Source of the DNA: Lineus longissimus
Lineage: Eukaryota; Nemertea; Pilidiophora; Heteronemertea; Lineidae
Assembly (NCBI RefSeq): GCF_910592395.1
Contig: NC_088309.1
Span: forward strand, 12,590,599-12,654,598
Direction of reading: 5' to 3'
DNA length: 64,000 bases
Shown: one piece after another, positions 44,157 to 53,355 of the stretch
Numbering within the stretch: the first letter of the stretch is position 1
How the letters are laid out: each line of letters begins with the position of its first letter
Notes under the pieces: model-generated
What the model saw: only the letters and a program-made list of their open reading frames with translations
What the model was told of the DNA's origin: nothing
The model's database searches: none
Translations under genes and position numbers: made by a program

Positions 44157-46965
44157 ACGAAAATACGGTTAACCACTTACGACCGAACACAGCTACCGGT
44201 GGCAGGGAGTTGCAGGATTCGATGCATATACAAGGATAACACGTTTTACGAGGATTTCGTAGTAGTGGACAAACGCAGTGATCCGGTCCTAGGGCTTCGC
44301 ACGTCTGTCAAGATGAATTTGCTTCAACGTATCGATGCGCTTAATAGGCCTACGTCCGATAGTGAATGCATACTCGACGAATATAAGGATATATTCGAAG
44401 GTCTTGGTTGTCTAGATGTGCCAGAGCATCATATTGAAATTGATCCATCAGTAAAACCAGTGATTCATGCGCCGAGGAAATTTCCCATTGCAATGCGGGA
44501 TAGATTCAAAACTCAACTTGATCGATTGGTTGGTATGAATGTGCTCAAAAAAGTGGATGAGCCCACTGATTGGGTAAATTCAATTGTGTTAGTTGAAAAA
44601 TCAGATAAATTGCTACGTATTTGTTTAGATCCGAAAGATTTAAACACTGCTGTGAAACGGGAGCATTTTCCATTGATCACATTGGATGAAATTAGCACTA
44701 AACTTGCTGGGGCGAAGTACTTTACTGTTCTTGACGCGTCCAATGGATTCTGGCAACAAAAGTTGGATACGGAAAGTTCTATGCTCACAACATTCAACAC
44801 ATGTTTTGGGAGATATCGCTTTCTCCGTCTTCCGTTAGGAATCTCCTCGAGTGCTGAAGTGTTTAATAAAGCAGTGACGCAAATTCTGGAAAATTTGGAG
44901 GGAGTCATCAGCTACATCGACGATTTGTTAGTCTGGGGACGCACGAAAGAGGAACACGACGAGCGACTTAGGAAAGTATTGGATCGCCTACGGGAGAAGG
45001 GGTTAAAGCTCAATAGACGCAAATGCAGAGTTGGACTCTCAGAGGTTGTTTACATAGGAGAATTACTAAGCGCAGATGGGGTCAAACCGGACCCGCAGAA
45101 AGTACAAGCAATCGTGGATATGCCTCAACCAGATTGCAAGGCCACATTACGCAGATTTCTAGGATTAGTAACATACTTTGGAAAGTGTTTGCCGAACTTG
45201 TCAGACATTACGTCACCGCTCAGGCAGCTTCTTCCAGAAGATGCTGAGTGGGCTTGGCTGAAACAGCAGTCCGATGCTGTAGCGCAATTAAAAACAATGT
45301 TGACAACAGCACCAACGCTGAAATTCTATGATGTAACAAAACCAGTGACATTGACAGTTGATGCATCTCAGAAAGGACTAGGTGGCGCCATTTTGCAAGA
45401 TGGGGCACCGATAGCTTATGCGTCAAGGGCATTAACGCCAACCGAACAGCGTTATGCCCAGATTGAAAAAGAAACATTAGCAGTTGTGTTTGGGTGCGAG
45501 CGTTTCCACCAATTCTTATATGCGCGGAATTTTGACGTCGAATCAGATCACAAACCACTTGAGTCAATTCTTAAGAAACAACTTGGGCAAGCACCGCCCA
45601 GAATTCAGAGATTTCTACTGAGGTTGCAAAAGTACACTTTCAACTTGCGTTTTGTGCCTGGTAAGGAAATGTATGTAGCTGACGCGTTAAGTCGAGCATA
45701 CTTGGAGGACTCAGATCGTGATAATGAACTCTCACAGGAAGCCCAATTACAAGTTCATGCGCTAGTGTCTAGCTTACCAATAACCGCAGGAAAAGCTGAT
45801 GAGCTAAAACGTGAAATACAAACTGACTCTGAATTGCAGACATTGTATAAAACTATAGAATCAGGTTGGCCGGAAAATTGTTCTGAAGTTCCAGATGTCG
45901 TGAAACCATACTGGAACTGTCGCGATGAACTATACATTACTGAAGGATACATATTCAAAGGACACAAAATTGTGATTCCGCCATCAATGCGCAAAGACAT
46001 GCTGCAAAAAGTGCATGAGGGACATCTGGGAATAGAAATGTGTCGAAGACGTGCGCGGGAGGTCATATATTGGCCAGGACTAAATAGTCAAATCGCTGAA
46101 ATGGTCTCAAAATGCACAACATGTCAGAAACATTGCAATAAACAGCAAAAGGAACCGCTCATGTCACATCCCATACCGCAAAGGCCGTGGCAAAACATAT
46201 CTAGTGATCTATGTGTGGTCTATGGGAAGGACTACTTAGTGATAGTTGATGCGTACTCAGGCTATTTCGAGATAGCACTGCTTGAGGACACTACAAGTGA
46301 AACCATAATCAAACATTGTAAATCTATATTTGCGCGCCATGGAATACCTGACGAATTCTTCACAGACAATGGTTCTAATCTAGTTAGCCGAAACTTTCAA
46401 GCTTTCGCAAAAGCATGGGAATTTAAGCTGGTGACATCATCACCAAGATTCCCACAATCAAATGGACTAGTTGAAAAAGCTGTGCAGACCGTCAAGAAAA
46501 TTCTCAAGAGAAGCTTCTCAACAGGAGAAGACCCGTATCTAGGACTTTTAGCATACAGGAGTACACCACATGAAGCAGACATGGCATCGCCTGCCAAGTT
46601 GCTTATGGGTAGAAACCTGCGCACGAGGTTGCCAACGGCAACTTCACAACTCCTACCAGCGGATGCAGTCAAAGTTCAGCAGCAGATACAAACGCGACGG
46701 GATACGGCAAAGGCATTCTTTGATGGGAAGTCTAGAGCACTCAAACCCCTAAACCCCGGCGATAATGTTATCATAACCTCTCCGGATAAACAGGGATCCC
46801 CAGGAATTGTGGAAAAGCAGACATCTGATCCGAGATCATATCTGGTCAGAACAAGGAATAACACTTTGCGACGTAACCGTAGACACCTCCGCCAGGTGCC
46901 CAGGGGCAGTATCCAGGAAAATGACCTGGAACAGGAAATTGAAGATGTAGACTCTGACGCAACTA
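44157..46965 (+). CDS. Gypsy Pol: reverse transcriptase, RNase H, integrase (interrupted)
   Basis: The open frame (44199-47093 from its first ATG, native from about 44157) encodes RT with FTVLDASNGFWQ, FLRLPLGISS and YIDD (about 44915). RNase H follows with TVDASQKGLGGAI. Integrase has an HHCC finger (HEGHLGI..CTTCQKH) and a DD35E core: D in SSDLCVV, D in FFTDNGSN, and E in SNGLVEKA 35 residues later. A basic C-terminal region follows. The last ~40 codons of the open frame up to 47093 are MITE-derived, not Pol. Confidence 0.95.
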
Positions 46966-46967
46966 TA

Positions 46968-47375
46968 GCTGCGCTTACACCACGAAATATTGGTGGACCA
47001 ATTGCACTTACACCACCACATTGCCGCGACAAATTGGTTCGGCAATCCATTGCCGATACAAATTGCCGAGCGAATTTGTCCCACCAAGCTTGATGGTCCA
47101 AATTCGCCCGGCTTGTTAAAAGTTCGGCTTTGTCGTGGTGTAAGCGCAAATGGATCGGCAATTAGCTAGTTAGATGGTTCGGCTCCAGGCGGCGCTTTCG
47201 AAATGGCGCTTTCTGCCAAGGCTTTCCGCGTTCTGCTTATTGTTTGCGCGCCATCTGTAGCCGGATTTTATAACTAGCTGCAGCGCTGGTGTAAGCGCTT
47301 GGTGGATTTTCGATGGTGCGGCATTGGTTCCCGAACCAAGATTGGTGGTCCATTTTCAGGTGGTGTAAGTGCGGC
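46968..47375. mobile_element. 408-bp MITE, copy 2, inserted in Pol
   Basis: Same sequence and length as 22176-22583. TA duplicated at 46966-46967 and 47376-47377. Excising 408 bp plus one TA (410 bp) restores the Pol reading frame to its natural stop at 47501-47503, an arithmetic confirmation of both element borders and the TA target. Confidence 0.92.
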
Positions 47376-47503
47376 TAATCTCTAATGAAAGACTAGAATC
47401 TCGTGAGAATGAACTCCTCATAAACACTACGCCTGACACCCCGCAGTTAGTTACAACAAGGTCAGGTCGTCTAGTCAGACCACCGGATAGATATGGTCAT
47501 TAG
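47376..47503 (+). CDS. Gypsy Pol C-terminal tail (after MITE)
   Basis: About 40 codons ending in VTTRSGRLVRPPDRYGH and stop TAG at 47501-47503. RSGR..RPPDRY is the usual end of Gypsy-type integrases. It is displaced by the MITE from the rest of Pol. Confidence 0.88.
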
Positions 47504-47831
47504 TTCAACTTATGCTAAAGTTACTCAACTCAACAGATGTGAATAGACTGATTAATTAGAGCAGACCAGCCTCTAATCTCTTGTGTTTAGGTTTCGGAAA
47601 ATGCGTGTGGTTCTTATATAACTTTTAAATGTTTATGTTTTATTATTAGCGTGACCTTAGTTCAGTTCATAGTTATGTTCATTCAGACATAACAAGGTGA
47701 TTTACTTGCAGACTATTTGGATTAATCTTTATTCAGCGTCTCGTGCTATATGAGTTTTTGATGTTTGTAATTGACTCTTGGATTTGCAGTTAACTATTTT
47801 GTGTTGCTTTGCTTCCTCTCCGTAAGGGGGA

Positions 47832-48005
47832 TGTTATGATATTACCTATTACTCGTTATACTAACCATACTAACCGTATACCTTATAAAGCTTGCTAATC
47901 ATCACGTGACCTGTATCTTTATATATCTTAGTTACTTTAATAAACTGGCTTATACCTGTCAACCGTTGTGCGTGTTGCATCTATGCCTGAGCAAGAAACA
48001 GAACA
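47832..48005 (+). repeat. 3' LTR
   Basis: 174 bp, one mismatch from the 5' LTR, preceded by the purine tract AAGGGGGA (47824-47831) and followed by the duplicated TAGGC. Confidence 0.95.
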
Positions 48006-48089
48006 TAGGCCTAGGCCTAAATCATTTAAATATTATTATTATTATTTATTATTGCAAGCCAAAACAAATATGGCGACAGTAGCCCGATT

Positions 48090-48323
48090 CGGCAATCGAT
48101 TGGCATGCCTTGCATTCAAAATAACTCAAAAACCTGACCCTCAAAATGACTGAAACTCATGGTATTTCTTCAGCAGCATAATATATACTATTTAAATGGT
48201 ATTAAACTACATCATGACATAGGCTAGGCCCTAGGCCTAGGCCTACTCTGTTTTTGAAGTGTAATTGGTCATGATTGATTGGTAGTATCACTAGGGGCCT
48301 ACCTTTTTCTAGGGCTACAAGTT
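48090..48323 (-). repeat. Right arm of the foldback element
   Basis: Inverted, imperfect copy of 41275-41504. It carries an extra insertion of about 30 bp rich in TAGGCCTA. The short (ATT)n tail of the LINE (to 48054) separates it from the LTR element. Confidence 0.8.
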
Positions 48324-48750
48324 CTAAGCAAGCCAAACCAGGAACTAACCATTCTACCATCAAATCAAAGAAGCAGGGTCCAGTTTTACTCAGAAAACGC
48401 AAAGGAAAGGCTTTCGAAAAGTGTTACTTTCTCATTTTATTTCTTGAAAAGTCCACCTCGGTATAGCAACATATGAATTGTTCTGGAGTGCAGCACAAAA
48501 TTTTAGTGTGATACAGAGTTATACGAGAAGTATGGCGCAGCCGTAGTTTCGTATCGGAGTTTTTTCAATTAAGTTGTGTGTCCTTGGGTAAATCACTAAC
48601 CGACTATTTGAAAATTGTTAAATTACACTCCACTTTCATAACAGCAATTTTCGGTAGACAAGTGCATTGTGAGATGTGATGTTATCATTACATGATATAG
48701 GTCAAATCGGCTGTCATGATATATTTTGCCTATTTAGTCTATGTGCAGAG

Positions 48751-48862
48751 GCTTACCGGTCAAATCGTCCCCGATCAAAGTCGTCCCCTGGAGAAATCGT
48801 CCCCGCTGATACCAAATCGTCCCCGAGTCATATCGTCCCCATGTCAAGTCGTCCACGTCTTC
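48751..48862 (+). repeat. Left MULE terminus: TCGTCCCC array
   Basis: AAATCGTCCCC-type units at irregular 13-22-bp spacing between about 48769 and 48856; the last is TCGTCCAC. Candidate transposase binding sites. Confidence 0.85.
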
Positions 48863-49141
48863 ATACTGCACTTCTGTTGCGTGTTTCTCCGTCATCTCAA
48901 CGGCCAGTATTGTAGTTTTTTACAGTTAAAATACATGTAGGCCTACTCATATGAATTTTAGTAGAACATTGATGGCGTTTTGGGGTATAGAGTTGTTATC
49001 TTGGGAAAGGGTTCGGGTGATGTGTAGGCCTACCGGATGCTACCGGTATGCGTGCTGGATAGGCCTGGCCTACCTACTTTTGACTTTGGACTTCCTCTTC
49101 GAATGAATAAAATATTTACAATGTGCTTCTGCTAACAACCT

Positions 49142-49221
49142 GGGCCTGGTTGTTCAAAACAATTTTTGTCACAACCCTGGCGTCTGAAGGCTTGACAAAA
49201 ATTGTTTTGAACAACAGGCCC
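49142..49221. repeat. 80-bp palindromic MITE inside the MULE
   Basis: ~30-bp inverted arms GGGCCTGGTTGTTCAAAACA..TTTTTGTCA and complement with one mismatch, ~20-nt loop. Forms a long hairpin. Confidence 0.75.
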
Positions 49222-50208
49222 TGATGCTTTCTTGCGTCTGTTTTTTTACATGCGGTCCCGGTGATGCCATGCAGAGTACCTGCGTCTTCGTCGCACTTGT
49301 CAGAACGCAGAGGATTTTCATCAGAATAGTGTTGTGGGAGCCAAGTATCCGGGGGTGGGTCAGGAATTCGGGATGGGTGATGCAGTCGCTCGGCGGGGCT
49401 CCGGGTATGAACAGTGTATCAGTGTTGGCCCCCTATTCTGTTATATTTAAAAAATAATGGAGAAATAAACTCGGACTTTAGTTATCAATGATTTATTAGG
49501 ATGAAAAAGAAACAAAATTAAGTACAACAGCACAATCATTTAACGTTTAGTTTAGTGAACATAATATACATGATATAAGGAATTTCCAAGATGTTTTGGG
49601 TACAATAAAATAGTGGCGAACGCCATATTTCTGTTCAATTGCGGCAAATAAAAATAGCAAATTAGGCTACATCATGATATTGCAGAACACGTGGGCTTTG
49701 TGCATATAAAACACCTATTACATACACTTATTTTGTTTACCCGAGTCACGTTACAATTACAAACGAGAAGATGATAACTACATTAATAGGCAAGTACATT
49801 AATAGGCTGTTACTCTAAATAGAGTTTTTAAAAATATACTTTCCATATTTTATAAATGTAGGCCCTATCTGCTTTGACCAGAGTTTTCTTCAGTTACATG
49901 TACCATTTTATGAAATGTATTGTTATTTCTCTTTCCCCAAATATGGGGGGTACAATAAAAATTATTATTATTATTATAGCCTACTACATGTAATATTAGA
50001 TAACACCTTTAATAGTACAGTATATATAAAACCCTGATACTGATAGTACAGTTATAGAGTGATAGGCATACGGTACAACTCTAACTCAGTCGCCAATTCA
50101 TCAATTAATTTACACATTATTATACCATTAAAAAAGAACGTCTTCCTCAGTTAAAGAGTTTATGGTTAGGCGCACCAGTGTCCGTTCGATTTTGTAACAC
50201 CAGGTGGT

Positions 50209-51295
50209 TTAATTGTCCGTATTGCTGGCAACCAGATGCGAGCACTTTCGTAGGAGTTGAGTTGCCGTCTTCTTTTCCTGTATAAACTCGTCCCAAAGCG
50301 TGAAGATCTTCCCCTGTTGTTGTCTGTAGACCTTTCGCTGGCGGCGTTCCAGTTTGGCATCGGAGATGAAACGAACTTGCATCTCAATGAGACTGGCCTG
50401 CTCTTGTAGAAGGCGTGTCATCTTGTAGAATTCGAGATTCGACTTTGCGGCATGACGATTTAGCATTCCGTGCCATCCTTCGACGTCATTGTTCGTCCTC
50501 ACGGGTTCCATGAAGATAGACCAGGTGCGCGGGCTCCACAGTTCGTTAGCGATCCACGTGCGGCGAACGTAATCCGTGAATTCTTGCAGAGCGGGCGTGT
50601 TGGCCTTCCTGACGAGCTTTTCGAACATCGGCTGGATATGTGCGTGCGGCAGGTACGGCAGGGCCATAAACTGTCTCAGCAACTTGTGGGTATCGTTATC
50701 GTTCTTGTATGCTGGCGAAAGACCGATTTCCTGAACCTTCCTCCATAAGCATTGGGCCCAGTGGAAGGAGCAGCCCATGATGCGAATATTGCCGAACACG
50801 AGAGGTATGGCACGCCACATCGCCGCTTCAAAGTCCACAACGATCTTTGCAACTTTTCTGTCCGGGCACATCCTTCGTATGGCCTTGAGCACTTTCTTGT
50901 AATCTTTTTTGCGTTTCCCCGACATCAGGATGAAGGCGACTGGTACTTGTTTTACGTTGTCTCCGCTCTTCACGAATGCGTGGATGGATGCGAGCTGGGT
51001 GCATGAACGGCGCCTTGACCAACTTGAACGTCCCGTCAATATACCACGTTTTGGCATTCGAAAGGAGCTGGACCATCTTGTCAGTTGCGAATATTAGGTG
51101 ACGTTTCTCGCCTACGGTGATGTCGGCACGAAGGAATGTCGCTGGAACGTATGTTTCGTCAATTTCGAAATCGAGAGTGGTAGGATCTTGTGGTCTGGCC
51201 TTCTGACGGTGACGATTCGCAGCTCTGGCTAGATTCTCTGGTTTCGAAAGCGCCGGAAGGGGTGCCGAAGGGGTGCCCCTGTACCCCCCTTGTAT
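50209..51295 (-). pseudogene. MULE transposase (frameshifted)
   Basis: Translation from a likely splice acceptor (CATTCAG| at 51296) gives RPQDPTTLDFEIDETYVPAT, RHLIFATDKMVQLLSNAKTW, then YIDGTFK. After a one-base shift at about 50997-51004 it continues QLASIHAFVKSG, PDRKVAKIVVDFEAAMW, CSFHWAQCLWRKVQEIGL, NDVEGWHGMLNRHA and a basic tail to a stop at 50209-50211. Catalytic candidates are D in YIDGTF, D in IVVDFE and E in DVEGWH, plus the CSFHW motif (C/H residues before the E) typical of the MULE domain (PF10551). An N-terminal FLYWCH or other DNA-binding exon is expected to the right and was not identified. AATAAA for this strand is at 49492-49497. Confidence 0.88.
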
Positions 51296-51819
51296 CTGAA
51301 TGTGGAATTATTTAATTTAAAGTGAGTCCATAGGCAGGAGCTAGGTAGGCAAGATTAAGTTACTCGAAATCGCTGATAGGGGTCTCTCTAGCTCCTGCCT
51401 AATCCTCCTTTAACTTGATAGTTAGGGATTCGACAAAAAGATAAACTTAAATAGAAATGGAAATACAGGAATACAACACAGGGCAAAACATTCCATCCAA
51501 CCCCACAGTTTTAGCAAACAATAAGAAGTTTCACCCCTCCCAAAAATGGCAATTTTTACCGCCTTCAGAAAATGTAATGCTCGAAGGGGATTGACTTTTC
51601 TTTGGGTCAGGGCAACTTCTTGGAGCAATATTTGATATCTGCCCTAGCACACCAGTAGCTTATAGTTTGAAACATTTTCTAGGTGAGCTTACAAAGTCAT
51701 CTTTGGTTTCAAAGTCAATGTCAAAATGACGGTACATGATGGACATTTAAGATGACATATACATGTACATTTAGTATTTACTATTTTTCGTTTTGAACCC
51801 TTTAACCGTGTGAACACAT

Positions 51820-52200
51820 CTCATTATGACACATTGACCATCATCTCAACTAATTAGCTAATTGAAGCGGCATTTCCTTTAATTTATGGAACACATCTCA
51901 TTATGACACATTGACCGCCAACATCTCACCTAATTAGCTAATTGAAGCGGCCCCTTTGATCAATTGGCCCAGTTGTGATATTAACTCACTGATCATAATG
52001 AATGGTTGTGTTCATCAATTTGCGGCCCCCTTGCTCAATAAGCCCAGTTGTGATATCAACTCACTAACATATTGAAGCGGCCCCTTTGATCAATATAGGC
52101 CCAGTTGTGATATTAACTCACTGATATAATGAATGGTTGTGTTCATCATCAATTGAATTAGCGACCCCTTTGATCGGTTGTGATATCAACTCACCATGGA
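51820..52200. repeat. Degenerate tandem repeats in the MULE right half
   Basis: A ~60-bp unit (CTCATTATGACACATTGACC..TTAGCTAATTGAAGCGGC) occurs twice. A second unit (CCCAGTTGTGATATTAACTC ACTGAT, broken here for length) occurs three to four times interleaved with AATGGTTGTGTTCATCA. Confidence 0.7.
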
Positions 52201-52321
52201 ACTTTAAAAGATACCGTACTAAGTATTCACAGGTCCGTGAACTAAACATTGCTAAATGCTATTTGAACGACTTTTCCTTTAATTAAACAACTCACTGCGT
52301 ATGCTAATTTTTCTTTATTTC

Positions 52322-52488
52322 CAGGGGCGGATCCAGGAGTCTGAATAAGGGGGGGCGGGCATCTATTTTTTACCGGATATTTATGTCGATCTTATGACGA
52401 TTTCCTAAAATTCGTGGTCAATTTCAAAGATTTTTCTCAAATAAGGGAGGGCGTACGCCGGGTCCGCCCCCCTCTAAATCCGCCTCTG
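52322..52488. mobile_element. 167-bp MITE with 5-bp target duplication ATTTC
   Basis: Starts CAGGGGCGGATCCAGG and ends AAATCCGCCTCTG. ATTTC is repeated at 52317-52321 and 52489-52493. Termini and duplication length are compatible with a hAT5-type element; it lies within the right part of the MULE. Confidence 0.75.
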
Positions 52489-52591
52489 ATTTCATCCCTT
52501 ATACAGGAATAGACTTATAGAATAGACATATCATGCCACTACTGGCCTTATGCCATACCCCATACACCACCGGGTTCCATCATGCACTGGC

Positions 52592-52694
52592 GCCGGAAAC
52601 CGGGACGATTTCACCCGGGGACGATTTGACATGGGGACGATTTGACTCCTATGAGCGGGGACGATTGCTACTGGGGACGATTTGACTGGATACC
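52592..52694 (-). repeat. Right MULE terminus: GGGGACGA array
   Basis: Five GGGACGATT units (four with GGGGACGATT) in inverse orientation to the left array, ending TTTGACTGGATACC at the element border. Confidence 0.85.
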
Positions 52695-53095
52695 GTGCAG
52701 AGCAGGGCTGTCGAGGTTCTCCACTGACGTCACATGATGACGTTGCCAATTGTTTTGCACTGCCATATTGGCCATCACACGTGGTCATGACGTAAAGGAA
52801 ATGCACTGGCAGGTGGCCGTCAAAACGTCATGTTGTGATGTCATGTGAAAAACGTTAAATGGCCAAACGACATCACGTCACAAGTGCGAGGTGCCAGGTA
52901 GGCTACGGTGGAGTGTTTTAGCCTCAATCTGATAAATGTAGCCTAAGCGGAGATTAGCAGGATACTCAAATACATTGTCAGCTTTGGGTTCTTCTAAAAT
53001 TGGGCAATGCTTGTGAGAGGAATTTCAGTAACTCAACCACAGTCGGGCATACTGAACTTAACTTCAGTGCAACACTTATCAGAATCAGTAAGATG

Positions 53096-53350
53096 CAGGA
53101 GCGGATCCAGGATATTTCGAAAGGGGGGGTGCACTTTGAGGGCGAAGCCCGAATTGCGAGCGCCGCAGGTGCGAAGCGACGGCGAGGGGTCTGGGGGGGG
53201 GCCTCCCACAGAAAAATTTTTAAGATAAGACTCCATGTGATTTCCTGGCATCTGATCTTCAAATATTAAGCACCACTTTAATTTTACACCGTGCCGGAAT
53301 TAGGGGGGGGTGCGCCGGGGGGGCCGCGCCCCCCCTTGGATCCGCGCCTG
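53096..53350. mobile_element. 255-bp MITE with 5-bp target duplication AGATG
   Basis: Starts CAGGAGCGGATCCAGGATAT and ends TTGGATCCGCGCCTG. AGATG is repeated at 53091-53095 and 53351-53355. It contains G-runs of 7 to 8. Same family as 52322-52488, longer core. Confidence 0.8.
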
Positions 53351-53355
53351 AGATG

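Larger units (their letters stand above)
42048..48005 (+). mobile_element. Ty3/Gypsy LTR retrotransposon, full length, with two nested insertions
   Basis: Identical 174-bp termini (one mismatch), TG..CA ends and a 5-bp target duplication TAGGC (42043-42047 and 48006-48010). A primer-binding-site-like TGGTGACAGAAGTGG starts at 42222, and a purine tract AAGGGGGA precedes the right LTR. Order gag, protease, RT, RNase H, integrase is that of Ty3/Gypsy. No envelope gene. The coding region is interrupted by a Helentron-like element (43335-44156) and by a 408-bp MITE (46968-47375), so this copy cannot make intact Pol. Confidence 0.95.
48751..52694 (-). mobile_element. Complete Mutator-like (MULE) DNA transposon, 3944 bp
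   Basis: Bounded by 8-bp direct repeats GTGCAGAG (48743-48750 and 52695-52702; 9 bp with one mismatch, as MULEs usually duplicate 9). The ends are inverted repeats (about 18 of 22 bp) that share GTCAAATCGTCCCC. Each end then runs into an array of the TCGTCCCC motif: five exact plus one variant copy on the left, five in the opposite orientation on the right. The interior holds a MULE-family transposase gene on the minus strand, a palindromic 80-bp repeat and a degenerate tandem region. A transposase frameshift probably makes this copy non-autonomous. Confidence 0.85.

Noticed and set aside
47004-47093. C-terminal residues of the 964-aa Pol frame
   Set aside because: Encoded by the inserted 408-bp MITE; the genuine Pol end is at 47376-47503.
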